Made by a program: the position numbers and the translations under genes. Below the pieces are notes generated by a model. It was not told where the DNA came from. It made no database searches and saw nothing but the letters and a program-made list of their open reading frames with translations. From contig NZ_CP092473.1 in assembly GCF_014287515.2 (NCBI RefSeq), positions 1,825,001-1,889,000 of the forward strand: 64,000 nucleotides of DNA. The letters run 5' to 3'. The stretch's first letter is position 1; every line of letters begins with the position of its first letter. The DNA comes from Roseburia rectibacter (GTDB lineage Bacteria; Bacillota; Clostridia; Lachnospirales; Lachnospiraceae). This document shows, piece after piece, positions 8,616 to 16,484 of this stretch.

Positions 8616-9436
8616 AAAAGATATTTCAGAAAAACCAGCTGATTATTACAGCACTCGCGTTGATGATTGCGGTGGCGGGATATTTCAGTTACATGAACAA
8701 TCACATTGATGACGGTACGGCAGCGGAGACGGCGGCAAATGCAGGTACAGATGCACTCAATGCAGAATATGAGATCTCGGATGAAGATCCACTGGCTGCA
8801 GAAGATATTTTTACGGATGAGGGAACCGGGGAGGAACTTGCACTTGTAGATGGAACGGAGACCGCGGATGCAGGAACCGGCGAAGATACATATGATGCGG
8901 CAGATGCAGCTATGGCGGATAGCCAGGGTGTTGCGGAAAATGTGGCAGACGGTCAGAATGATGCAGCAGATGTGAGTGCAGATGCAGCGGATGTGGCAGA
9001 CATGACGTCCCAGGATGCAGAGGAGATTGAAAATCCCGGGGAGGCGGTTCTCACAAGTACCGGCACTGCAAATCTCGACTATGCAGCAAGAATGAAATTA
9101 AACCGCGAACAGATCCGGTCTAAAAATAAAGAGGCATTATTAGAGATCGTAAACAATGCATCCGTTGCAGATAACTTAAAGCAGGATGCCGTGAACAAGA
9201 TGGTGGCGATGACGGATATCGCAGAGCGTGAAGCTGCGGCGGAAATGCTCTTAGAGGCAAAAGGATTTTCGGATGTTGTGGTCAGTATTACCGACGATAA
9301 CTGCGATGTAGTACTTAATATGGGAGAAGTGACCGATACAAAAAGAGCACAGGTTGAGGATATTGTGAAGCGAAAAACCAATATTTCCGCAGACAAGATC
9401 GTGATCACTCCGATCGTGGTAACAGACGCCGAGTAG
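8612..9436 (+). CDS. spoIIIAH: Stage III sporulation protein AH (SpoIIQ partner)
   Basis: 274 residues. One membrane helix (about 9-27) is followed by a long Asp/Ala/Thr-rich linker (about 35-145) and a C-terminal YscJ/FliF-like domain that in Bacillus binds forespore SpoIIQ. The low-complexity acidic linker is longer than in Bacillus SpoIIIAH. The stop codon lies inside the loop of the operon terminator. Confidence 0.93.
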   Translation: MKKIFQKNQLIITALALMIAVAGYFSYMNNHIDDGTAAETAANAGTDALNAEYEISDEDPLAAEDIFTDEGTGEELALVDGTETADAGTGEDTYDAADAAMADSQGVAENVADGQNDAADVSADAADVADMTSQDAEEIENPGEAVLTSTGTANLDYAARMKLNREQIRSKNKEALLEIVNNASVADNLKQDAVNKMVAMTDIAEREAAAEMLLEAKGFSDVVVSITDDNCDVVLNMGEVTDTKRAQVEDIVKRKTNISADKIVITPIVVTDAE

Positions 9437-9451
9437 GGCGTCTGTTTTTTC
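9422..9451 (+). terminator. Terminator of the spoIIIA operon, overlapping the spoIIIAH stop codon
   Basis: ACAGACGCC (9422-9430) pairs with GGCGTCTGT (9437-9445), followed by T6. The loop holds the spoIIIAH TAG. Confidence 0.9.
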
Positions 9452-9694
9452 ATAGGAAATTACTTCCTATGAATCAAAAAGCCCTTCGGGCAGGATTCTT
9501 TCTTGGCATTTTACTTGATTTTTTTTTAGTTACAGTTTATCCTAATAAGGATAGAAGAGAGTACATTGCATGAAATGGATTTGCACATGCAGGAATGGAG
9601 ACTTTAGCGTGAAAAATACATTTTTCACACGCAAGATTTGTGCTTCGCACAAACTTGTGATGCGCTTAAAAACAGCGCAAGAATGGAGATTAAT
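9451..9694. repeat. Intergenic hairpin array before deoB
   Basis: This 244-bp gap carries successive inverted repeats: CATAGGAA/TTCCTATG (9451-9471), GAATC...GATTC around GCCC-ttc-GGGC (9470-9497), TATCCT/AGGATA (9538-9553), GTGAAAAA/TTTTTCAC (about 9610-9630), TTTGTGC-ttc-GCACAAA (9637-9653) and GCGC/GCGC (9663-9678). GCAGGAATGGAGA at 9589-9601 is repeated as GCAAGAATGGAGA at 9677-9689, the deoB ribosome-binding site, so the site is duplicated around the hairpins. No gene is seen. Confidence 0.6.
9515..9543 (+). promoter_or_regulatory. Possible deoB promoter
   Basis: TTGATT (9515-9520), a 17-bp T-rich spacer and TATCCT (9538-9543). A moderate match only; it leaves a 150-base structured leader before deoB. 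Confidence 0.4.
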
Positions 9695-10852
9695 ATGAAA
9701 AGAGTATTTTTGATCGTACTTGACAGTGTTGGAATTGGAGAAATGCCGGATGCGGCAGATTACGGTGATGCTGGAAGCAATACCATAAGAGCAGCGGCAT
9801 CCAGTCCGTATTTTTCCATGCCAAACATGAGAAAATTAGGATTTTTTAATATAGATGGAGTTAAGATCGGAGAGAAAGAAAAGAATCCCACCGGTTCCTT
9901 TGCAAGAATGACGGAGGTATCGAAGGGAAAAGATACGACCATCGGTCACTGGGAGATCGCGGGCATCATCTCAAACAGTCCGCTGCCGACTTACCCGAAC
10001 GGATTCCCGCAGGAAATTTTAGATGAGTTTACGAAGAAAACTGGCAGGGGAGTGCTTTGCAACAAACCGTATTCGGGAACGGATGTGATCCGCGATTACG
10101 GCGAAGAACACATGAAAACGGGAAAACTGATCGTATATACGTCTGCGGATTCGGTATTTCAGGTGGCAGCGCACGAGGATGTCGTGCCGGTTGAGACACT
10201 TTACGAATACTGTAAGATCGCAAGGGAGATACTGACCGGGGAAAACGGTGTGGGACGTGTGATCGCAAGACCGTTTGTCGGTATGCCGGGCAATTTCACA
10301 AGAACGGTAAGACGTCATGATTTTTCCCTGCAGCCGCCAAAGGTGACGATGTTAGATCAGTTGTGCGGACATGGATATGACGTGCGTTCTGTGGGTAAGA
10401 TCATTGATATTTTTGCAGAAAAAGGTATCAAAGAGTATGTGCGCACGACCGGAAATGAGGACGGAATCAACAAAACGCTTGATTATATGAAACAGGATTT
10501 TGAGGGACTTTGTTTTACAAATCTTGTAGATTATGATATGCTCTACGGGCACCGTAATGACGTGGAGGGCTACGCAAAGGCGCTGACTTATTTTGATGAG
10601 CGTCTGCCGGAGCTTCTCGCTGCAATGAGAGACGAGGATATCTTAATGATCACGGCAGATCACGGATGTGATCCGAGTACGCCATCAACCGATCATTCCA
10701 GAGAATATACACCACTTGTAATGTATGGAAAACCGATCAGAGCGGGTGTTAATTACGGAACCAGAAGCTGCTTTTCGGATATTGCAGCAACCATTCTTGC
10801 TTATTTTGATATAGAGCCGGAATGTGCGGGAGAAGCGATCCCGATTTTATAA
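9695..10852 (+). CDS. deoB: Phosphopentomutase
   Basis: Interconverts ribose-1-phosphate/deoxyribose-1-phosphate and the 5-phosphates in nucleoside salvage; alkaline-phosphatase-superfamily metalloenzyme, cytoplasmic, two Mn ions. 385 residues. Metal ligands are visible in VLDSVGIGEMPDA (residue 10 region) and near the C-terminus in ITADHGCDPSTPSTDHSRE; the phosphoacceptor Thr lies in KDTTIGHWEIAG. The start at 9695 has ATGGAG upstream and fits family length; an in-frame codon at 9638 has no good site. Confidence 0.96.
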   Translation: MKRVFLIVLDSVGIGEMPDAADYGDAGSNTIRAAASSPYFSMPNMRKLGFFNIDGVKIGEKEKNPTGSFARMTEVSKGKDTTIGHWEIAGIISNSPLPTYPNGFPQEILDEFTKKTGRGVLCNKPYSGTDVIRDYGEEHMKTGKLIVYTSADSVFQVAAHEDVVPVETLYEYCKIAREILTGENGVGRVIARPFVGMPGNFTRTVRRHDFSLQPPKVTMLDQLCGHGYDVRSVGKIIDIFAEKGIKEYVRTTGNEDGINKTLDYMKQDFEGLCFTNLVDYDMLYGHRNDVEGYAKALTYFDERLPELLAAMRDEDILMITADHGCDPSTPSTDHSREYTPLVMYGKPIRAGVNYGTRSCFSDIAATILAYFDIEPECAGEAIPIL

Positions 10853-10876
10853 GGATTTTTGGAGGATAAAAAAGTT

Positions 10877-12466
10877 TTGGCTGATTTAAGAAAAGAGATA
10901 GAAAAAAGACGTACATTTGCAATTATTTCCCACCCGGATGCAGGTAAGACAACCCTGACAGAGAAGTTCCTGCTCTATGGAGGAGCGATCAATCTTGCTG
11001 GTTCTGTCAAGGGAAAGGCAACTGCACGCCATGCGGTATCTGACTGGATGGAGATCGAGAAGGAGAGAGGTATTTCCGTTACTTCTTCTGTGCTGCAGTT
11101 CAATTATGGAGGTTACTGCATCAATATTCTGGATACACCGGGACATCAGGACTTCTCGGAGGATACCTATCGTACCCTGATGGCTGCGGATTCTGCAGTC
11201 ATGGTTATCGATGGATCTAAGGGTGTCGAGGCACAGACGAGAAAATTATTTAAGGTCTGCGTGATGCGCCATATCCCGATCTTTACTTTTATCAATAAGA
11301 TGGATCGTGATGCGAATGATACGTTTGATTTGTTAGACGAGATCGAAAAGGAGCTTGGAATCGCAACCTGTCCGGTAAACTGGCCGATCGGTTCCGGAAA
11401 GAATTTTAAGGGTGTATATGACCGCAACACAAAAGAGGTCATGACATTTTCGGATACGCTTAAGGGAACAAAAGAGGGAACGGAAAAGCATATTGCAGCA
11501 GATGATCCTGCATTGATCGATGAGATCGGACAGGACGCATACGATAAGCTGATGGAGGAGATTGAGCTTCTCGACGGAGCAAGTGCGGAATTTGATATGG
11601 ATCTTGTTACAAAGGGAGAACTTTCACCGGTATTTTTCGGATCTGCCCTGACAAACTTTGGTGTTGAGACATTTTTACAGCATTTCTTAAAAATGACATA
11701 TTCCCCGCTGCCGCGTAAGGCTGATATTGGGGAGATCGATCCGTTTGATGAGCATTTTTCCGCATTTGTATTTAAGATACAGGCAAACATGAATAAGGCG
11801 CACCGTGACCGTATCGCATTTATGCGTATCTGTTCCGGAAAATTTACCGCCGGTATGGAGGTTACGCATGTACAGGGAGGCAATAAAAAGATCAAACTGT
11901 CACAGCCGCAGCAGATGATGGCACAGGAGCGTCATATCGTAGATGAGGCGTATGCGGGGGATATCATCGGTGTGTTCGATCCGGGCATTTTCTCAATCGG
12001 AGATACGCTTACCACAGCAAAACCGTTCCAGTTTGAAGGAATCCCTACCTTTGCACCGGAACATTTTGCAAGAGTGCGTCAGGTAGATACCATGAAACGT
12101 AAACAGTTCATGAAAGGTATGCAGCAGATCGCACAGGAAGGTGCGATCCAGATTTTTCAGGAATACAATATGGGTATGGAGGAAGTCATTGTCGGCGTTG
12201 TTGGTGTCCTTCAGTTTGATGTTTTAAAATACCGTCTGGAAAATGAATACAATGTAGAGATCCGTATGGACAACCTGCCATATGAGCATATCCGCTGGAT
12301 CGAGAATGAGGATATTGATATGGACAGGCTTGTCGGAACTTCGGACATGAAGAAGATTCAGGACTTAAAAGGCAGACCGCTACTCCTGTTTGTCAACTCC
12401 TGGAGTGTCGGTATGGTGCTTGACCGTAATGAGGGACTGGTTCTTTCTGAGTTTGGGCGTGAGTAA
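10877..12466 (+). CDS. prfC: Peptide chain release factor 3
   Basis: Translational GTPase that recycles RF1/RF2 from the ribosome after peptide release. GTPase motifs: G1 SHPDAGKTT, G3 DTPGHQDF, G4 NKMDRD, followed by EF-G-like domains II and III. The start is uncertain. TTG 10877 (MADLRKEIEKRRTF) has GGAGG 11 bases upstream and gives the usual RF3 N-terminus (529 residues). TTG 10859 would add six residues and place that GGAGG inside the gene. It follows deoB closely and may be co-transcribed. Confidence 0.95.
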   Translation: MADLRKEIEKRRTFAIISHPDAGKTTLTEKFLLYGGAINLAGSVKGKATARHAVSDWMEIEKERGISVTSSVLQFNYGGYCINILDTPGHQDFSEDTYRTLMAADSAVMVIDGSKGVEAQTRKLFKVCVMRHIPIFTFINKMDRDANDTFDLLDEIEKELGIATCPVNWPIGSGKNFKGVYDRNTKEVMTFSDTLKGTKEGTEKHIAADDPALIDEIGQDAYDKLMEEIELLDGASAEFDMDLVTKGELSPVFFGSALTNFGVETFLQHFLKMTYSPLPRKADIGEIDPFDEHFSAFVFKIQANMNKAHRDRIAFMRICSGKFTAGMEVTHVQGGNKKIKLSQPQQMMAQERHIVDEAYAGDIIGVFDPGIFSIGDTLTTAKPFQFEGIPTFAPEHFARVRQVDTMKRKQFMKGMQQIAQEGAIQIFQEYNMGMEEVIVGVVGVLQFDVLKYRLENEYNVEIRMDNLPYEHIRWIENEDIDMDRLVGTSDMKKIQDLKGRPLLLFVNSWSVGMVLDRNEGLVLSEFGRE

Positions 12467-12551
12467 AAGGAAAGGTCTGGCTGACCAAATCTGTAATACG
12501 GGTATTGTCAGTATTATGTGAATTTAAACATCAGGAAAAGGAAAACAGAAA

Positions 12552-12878
12552 ATGGCAGTTATCACAATTACAAAAGATAATTTTGAAAATGAAGTACTTG
12601 GTGCGAAACTCCCGGTTGTACTTGATTTCTGGGCAGAGTGGTGTGCACCGTGCAAGATGCAGTCTCCGGTGATCGAAGCGCTTGCAGAAGAATTAGATGG
12701 CAAAGTCATATTCGGCAAGGTCAATGTTGATGAGGAAGCTGCGCTGGCATTGAAATATCAGATCATGAGCATTCCGACACTGGTTGTCATGAAATACGGA
12801 CTGTTCCAGAACCGTGCAGTCGGGCTGCAGACAAGAGAAGAAATCATGGATATGATCGCACAGATCAAAGAAGATTAG
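12552..12878 (+). CDS. trxA: Thioredoxin
   Basis: 108-residue single-domain thioredoxin, a cytoplasmic dithiol-disulfide reductant. The active site is FWAEWCAPCK with Cys31 and Cys34 (CAPC rather than the common CGPC). The cis-Pro lies in MSIPTLVVMK. AGGAAAAGGAAAA precedes the ATG. It may belong to the prfC transcript or have its own promoter. Confidence 0.95.
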   Translation: MAVITITKDNFENEVLGAKLPVVLDFWAEWCAPCKMQSPVIEALAEELDGKVIFGKVNVDEEAALALKYQIMSIPTLVVMKYGLFQNRAVGLQTREEIMDMIAQIKED

Positions 12879-12916
12879 CGATTATTTGCATCAGGCATAG
12901 CCATGCGAAACCCATT

Positions 12917-12955
12917 AGTTTATGAATGCTGCCATTATCAGGGCATTCATAAACT
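12917..12955. terminator. Hairpin between trxA and the DUF3783 gene
   Basis: A perfect 13-bp stem: AGTTTATGAATGC (12917-12929) with GCATTCATAAACT (12943-12955). It sits between convergent genes, so a bidirectional terminator is likely, although the T-tract is poor. Confidence 0.6.
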
Positions 12956-12979
12956 GAAAAATGAGTTTTGTTTCCGGAC

Positions 12980-13351
12980 TTATGCCTTATTTTTTTGGTA
13001 AGCAGCTTTCTCTGCCTGCATTTCCAGATACAACCGCATTACATTCCATTTCCGGTTTGTCGGGGTTAGAACAGCTTTATAATCAATGGTAACCTGATCT
13101 CTGCGGAGCGCAAGCAGAAGTTTATCCATCTTCTTCTCTGGAAAATCACAGAATACGATCAGGCTTTCTGATGGAACTTCCCCGGAAAAAGGGTTTAACA
13201 GAGGGGACGAGGTCTTACTTACGATCATTTCTAATGTTTTTAAATAATCAGTGGCAGGAACTAACTCTATCCGGATTTTCAAAACCCCTGCTATTTGCTT
13301 TAATTTCTTTAAATTATCATCATCTAAATGAAATACCAGTAATTTTTCCAT
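12980..13351 (-). CDS. DUF3783-like protein
   Basis: 123 residues from ATG 13351, with GGAG seven bases upstream on the minus strand. The sequence starts MEKLLVFHLDDDNLKKLKQIA and later has VFCDFPEKKMDKLLLALRR, resembling small Clostridial DUF3783 proteins of unknown role. It has no membrane segment or metal motif and looks soluble. A longer in-frame start at 13438 lacks a ribosome-binding site. Confidence 0.7.
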   Translation of the reverse strand: MEKLLVFHLDDDNLKKLKQIAGVLKIRIELVPATDYLKTLEMIVSKTSSPLLNPFSGEVPSESLIVFCDFPEKKMDKLLLALRRDQVTIDYKAVLTPTNRKWNVMRLYLEMQAEKAAYQKNKA

Positions 13352-13448
13352 ACATAACTCCGTTTCAAATTTATAGGACAGGCATATTATAAAATTTTTT
13401 GTGCGGGGTGTAAACAACTTTTGATAGTGTGATTTCAATCTATCTTAC

Positions 13449-14271
13449 AAATGCTGGTTTGTGGTTGACATGCGTCGCCCGTCCAAATGGTGTGTCGTAG
13501 GTCTGTGAATGGCATTTTGCGCAAAGCCGGAGTTAATTTTGGTTCCGTTGTACGAAAATAAGAAAAGTCTAAGTGTGTCTGAGTTAGATTTTCTCGGAGT
13601 GACGTGACCGGCAACAACGAGTCATCCATGACTCGATGCTGCCTTGTTCTGCCATCCGTGGCAGAACATCACTGTATACCTACGGACACACTAAGATTTT
13701 CTAATTTTCTCCCAAAGTCACAAAATTACTTCGGCTTTGCGCAAGATGCCAGACTTCAGGTTATGAACACCATTTGGGCGGGCGGTTCATCTCAAAACTG
13801 GGGGCGTAGGTGCGAATTTTCCAGTATTATCAAACCAATAATAATCCATTAAACATAGTTATTTGGAAATATTTTTTTTAACAGATTCAGACATAAAAAC
13901 ACTAAAAATTTACACCTGCCAAAGTTGTAAAATGAGTTCCCCGGCGAAGGGTGTTTCACAACCTTGCGGCTGGCAAATCGCATCAAGCCGGGATTGCTTT
14001 TGTGACTTTGGGAGAAAATTAGAAACTCTTAGGATGCCTGTTCGTAACATAGTGTTGTGCTGCCATGGACGGCAGCACAAGTCCTAATGTGCCCGGACGG
14101 CACATTTAGGACGCACACGTCACTCCGCCCCAACCTGAATCAGGCATGCTTAGAGTTTCTTATTTTCGGACAACGGAAACAAAACGGTCTCGGCTTGATG
14201 CAATTTGCCAATCGAAAACCCCCGGAACCACCCTACACGAGGAAACTCATATCACCCACAAACCAGCATTT
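13449..14271. repeat. 823-bp nested palindromic non-coding element with 16-bp terminal inverted repeats
   Basis: The ends are perfect 16-bp inverted repeats: AAATGCTGGTTTGTGG (13449-13464) and its complement (14256-14271). Inside are four diverged copies of a roughly 70-130 bp unit in alternating orientation: 13511-13577 (-), 13686-13751 (+), 13970-14038 (-), 14142-14212 (+). Copies 1 and 4 share one central variant (ACAACGG) and copies 2 and 3 another (CCAAAGTCAC), so the arms nest. Side hairpins sit at 13618-13635, 13646-13667, 14055-14080 and 14081-14112. Short open frames here are not conserved in any visible way. It resembles a large MITE or a highly structured RNA locus. Confidence 0.75.
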
Positions 14272-14371
14272 ATCGGGGAGCCCATAATGTATTGGAAAAT
14301 GACACAAAAAAGCTGTATAGAAGAAAAAATGTTGTTATAATTAATAGAAAAAGCAGAAAGGAACATGATCT

Positions 14372-15142
14372 ATGAAAATAGCAATTATAACAGGAGCTTC
14401 AAGCGGACTCGGCAGTGAATTTGTAAGACAGATCAGCAGAAAGGAAAAATTAGGTGAAATATGGGTGATCGCGCGCAGAAAAGGACGCTTGACTGCATTA
14501 CAAAAAGAAAGTCAGACACATCTTAGAATCATTACTGGGGATCTGACAAAGCCAGAGACGCTGCGGGAGATAGAGGCAATGCTCTGGAAGGAGAAGCCGG
14601 ATGTGCGCATATTAGTCAATGCGGCAGGGTATGGAAAGATCGGTTCCTGGCGGGATATCAAAAGAAGCGATGTGGATGGCATGATCGATTTGAACTGTAA
14701 GGCTGCTGTTGCCATGACGCAGATCACACTGCCTTTTATGAAACGTGGGGCACGTATTTTACAGATCTGCTCGACAGCAGCGTTTCAGCCTTTCCCATAT
14801 CTTAGTGTTTATGCGGCAACAAAAGCATTTTTATACCGTTATAGCAGGGCACTGCGTGTAGAACTTTATGGAACAGGAATCCGTGTGACTGCCGTCTGCC
14901 CATACTGGATCAAAGATACAGAGTTTATCGGCAGGGCAAAAAAGAGTAGTGACAGTTCTTACATCCGAAGTTTCCCACTTGCTTCCCGTCAGAAAAATGT
15001 AGTATATTATGCATTATCAGATGCGAAACTTGGACTCGCGGTATCCACACCGGGTATCGTCTGCACTCTGCACCGGGCAGCCGCAAAAATAATCCCGGCA
15101 GATCTGATGATGGGGATGTGGGCTCTGATACGGAGAATATAA
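14372..15142 (+). CDS. Short-chain dehydrogenase/reductase
   Basis: 256 residues, Rossmann fold. The cofactor loop is TGASSGLGSEF (about 7-17), the NAG-type motif appears as NAAGYG, and the catalytic tetrad region includes CSTAAFQPFPYLSVYAATKA with Tyr and Lys spaced YAATK. Arg residues after the second strand (IARRKGR) suggest NADP(H) preference. The substrate is unknown. AAAGGAACATGATCT precedes the ATG. It stands alone between the palindromic element and the toxin locus. Confidence 0.88.
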   Translation: MKIAIITGASSGLGSEFVRQISRKEKLGEIWVIARRKGRLTALQKESQTHLRIITGDLTKPETLREIEAMLWKEKPDVRILVNAAGYGKIGSWRDIKRSDVDGMIDLNCKAAVAMTQITLPFMKRGARILQICSTAAFQPFPYLSVYAATKAFLYRYSRALRVELYGTGIRVTAVCPYWIKDTEFIGRAKKSSDSSYIRSFPLASRQKNVVYYALSDAKLGLAVSTPGIVCTLHRAAAKIIPADLMMGMWALIRRI

Positions 15143-15166
15143 ACATAATTTACAATAATGAACGCA

Positions 15167-15195
15167 TTGCATTTTTTCCTAAGAGGTGTTATATT
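15167..15195 (+). promoter_or_regulatory. Promoter of the antisense RNA
   Basis: TTGCAT (15167-15172), an exact 17-bp spacer and TATATT (15190-15195), pointing toward the terminator at 15294. Confidence 0.55.
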
Positions 15196-15201
15196 AAGAA
15201 T

Positions 15202-15294
15202 AAAAACAGGAGCAATCGCCCACAAGTGGTTGATCTATTAATGGATTAGCAGAAAGCCACCCAGTAACCGCCAAGTATACGAGGGTGGTTTTTT
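15202..15294 (+). ncRNA. Putative antisense antitoxin RNA (about 93 nt)
   Basis: This is the span between the promoter at 15167-15195 and the terminator hairpin GCCACCC (15256-15262) / GGGTGG (15283-15288) plus T6. It converges on the toxin mRNA from the other strand and shares its terminator region. It also contains CACCCAGTAAC (15258-15268), repeated at 15437-15447 in the toxin leader region, so it could pair with both ends of the toxin mRNA as in Fst/par-type loci. Transcript ends are inferred. Confidence 0.5.
15251..15294. terminator. Terminator shared by convergent toxin and antitoxin transcripts
   Basis: GCCACCC pairs with GGGTGG around a 20-base loop, then T6 on the plus strand. On the minus strand the same hairpin is followed by a weaker T-rich stretch. 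Confidence 0.7.
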
Positions 15295-15309
15295 GCTATG
15301 TAAAAATAG

Positions 15310-15402
15310 CTATTTGCAGAACGTAAAAATAAACGTCAGCAATGCCAGAAGGAAAAGACCAAACTGCATCAAATCCCGAAAATCAAAATGATTTTTCTTC
15401 AT
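15310..15402 (-). CDS. Small hydrophobic type I toxin-like peptide (30 aa)
   Basis: ATG 15402-15400 is preceded by an excellent GGAGGTGG site. The peptide begins MKKNHFDFRDLMQFG, continues with one strongly hydrophobic segment LFLLALLTFIFTF and ends CK. Size, charge pattern and a single membrane helix fit holin-like/Fst/TxpA type I toxins that depolarise the membrane. A convergent antisense RNA and a shared terminator support this. Assignment rests on architecture; no experiment is implied. Confidence 0.65.
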   Translation of the reverse strand: MKKNHFDFRDLMQFGLFLLALLTFIFTFCK

Positions 15403-15473
15403 TGGCACCACCTCCATTCATGTGAATAGAGGTCAACACACCCAGTAACACGATACTCTGTTTCTATATTTGT

Positions 15474-15502
15474 ATATTAAGATAAGTACATTTTTTATAC
15501 AA
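15474..15502 (-). promoter_or_regulatory. Promoter of the small toxin gene
   Basis: On the minus strand TTGTAT (complement of 15497-15502), an exact 17-bp spacer and TAATAT (complement of 15474-15479). It would give a leader of about 65 bases. Confidence 0.5.
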
Positions 15503-15535
15503 TCTATATATATTTTAAAATTACCATTTATCCCC

Positions 15536-15596
15536 TTGACAAATCCACATATCGGTACTATCATAAACATATGAACAGATAAGAATATGTTCAAAT
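15536..15596 (+). promoter_or_regulatory. Promoter and CadC/ArsR operator of the metal-resistance cluster
   Basis: TTGACA (15536-15541), 17 bp, TATCAT (15559-15564). Immediately downstream an imperfect palindrome, ATATGAACA (15569-15577) and TGTTCAAAT (15588-15596), resembles the CadC/SmtB-type operator. Binding there would block transcription until metal is present. Confidence 0.65.
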
Positions 15597-15625
15597 GATA
15601 ATGTGAACGACCGGAGGTGTAAGAT

Positions 15626-15985
15626 TTGGCAATAAACGATGTACCATGCTGTGAGGCATATGAAGTCCATGAAGATAAGATCAAAGCGGCAAGTGAACAG
15701 ATGCCGGACGAGGATGAATTATATGATCTTGCCGAACTGTTTAAGGTATTCGGAGATTCCACGAGAATCCGGATTCTGTTCGTACTGTTTCAGTCTGAGA
15801 TGTGTGTATGTGATCTGGCGCAGTCGCTGAACATGAACCAGTCGGCAATTTCACATCAGCTTAAGATTTTAAAACAGGCAAAGCTTGTGACCGGACGACG
15901 TGAAGGAAAGTCCGTGATCTATTCACTGGCAGATGAACATGTAAGGACTATCATTGACCAGGGAAGAGAACATATCGAAGAGTAA
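15626..15985 (+). CDS. ArsR/SmtB-family metal-sensing repressor (CadC-like)
   Basis: 119-residue winged-helix repressor that releases DNA on binding soft metals (Cd, Pb, Zn). The alpha-3 metal motif is MCVCDLA with Cys60 and Cys62; a Cys pair at 8-9 in the N-terminal extension could complete a CadC-like site. The recognition helix is MNQSAISHQLKILKQA. It starts with TTG 15626, seven bases after GGAGGT. It is the first gene of the metal cluster and its operator lies just upstream. Confidence 0.9.
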   Translation: MAINDVPCCEAYEVHEDKIKAASEQMPDEDELYDLAELFKVFGDSTRIRILFVLFQSEMCVCDLAQSLNMNQSAISHQLKILKQAKLVTGRREGKSVIYSLADEHVRTIIDQGREHIEE

Positions 15986-16029
15986 GTAAAAACAAAATTC
16001 ATATTAAAAAGAAAATGGAGGAAGAGGTA

Positions 16030-16248
16030 ATGAAAAAGAAATTCAAACTTGAGGATCTTGACTGTGCAAACTGCGCAGCAAAAATGGAAGAGGCAATCAA
16101 AAAAATCGAAGGTGTTAACGACGCAAGTGTCAGTTTCATGACACAGAAAATGATGGTAGATGCTGTAGATGACAAATTTGATGACATCATGAAAGAAGTA
16201 GTAAAAGTCTGCGCAAAGGTTGAACCGGACTGCAAGATCTTACTGTAA
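16030..16248 (+). CDS. Heavy-metal-associated (HMA) domain protein
   Basis: 72-residue ferredoxin-fold metallochaperone. The metal site is DLDCANCAAKME (Cys12 and Cys15). The start at 16030 follows GGAGGAAGAGG; ATG 16015 overlaps that site. The downstream CadA-like ATPase lacks an N-terminal HMA domain, so this protein may be its detached metal-delivery domain. Confidence 0.9.
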   Translation: MKKKFKLEDLDCANCAAKMEEAIKKIEGVNDASVSFMTQKMMVDAVDDKFDDIMKEVVKVCAKVEPDCKILL

Positions 16249-16307
16249 GAAAAATCCAAATAAAACAATAACATAGTTGTGTGTGACAATCGGTCTCATA
16301 CAGGAAA

Positions 16308-16426
16308 AGCCCGGTTATGCAAAAGGAGTGCTGCACATGAACATATATCTGCGCAAAATAAAAAGACGCAGGAGAAAAGATATCAGGCAGCACGTTGTAT
16401 GAAATACATGTATACCGGGCTTACAA
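16308..16426 (+). promoter_or_regulatory. Structured leader before the CadA-like ATPase
   Basis: AAGCCCGGT near 16308 pairs with ACCGGGCTT near 16418, and GTGCTGC pairs with GCAGCAC closer in, forming a long-range stem of about 118 bases that encloses a small basic open frame. Possible attenuator or RNA-stability element. Sequences like CATATGAA near 16437-16458 resemble the upstream repressor operator. Confidence 0.4.
16337..16402 (+). CDS. Possible 21-residue basic leader peptide
   Basis: ATG 16337 follows AAAAGGAG at eight bases. The peptide MNIYLRKIKRRRRKDIRQHV plus a final Val has nine Arg/Lys in a row of 14. It lies inside the stem-loop between the HMA gene and the ATPase gene. Could be a regulatory leader or chance; only its ribosome-binding site and position support it. 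Confidence 0.35.
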   Translation: MNIYLRKIKRRRRKDIRQHVV

Positions 16427-16484
16427 AAAAGAAAACATATGAATACATGAACATATGAAATAAAAGTAGAAAAGAGGAAACGAT

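Noticed and set aside
11167..11895. Long minus-strand open frame (242 codons) in prfC
   Set aside because: It is a mirror of prfC coding sequence, Ser-rich, with no ribosome-binding site. The same applies to long frames opposite groEL, the ATPase genes and the methyltransferase.
13604..14340. Several 60-80 codon frames inside the palindromic element
   Set aside because: They run through inverted repeats and hairpins, lack ribosome-binding sites and give low-quality protein; the structure explains the region better.
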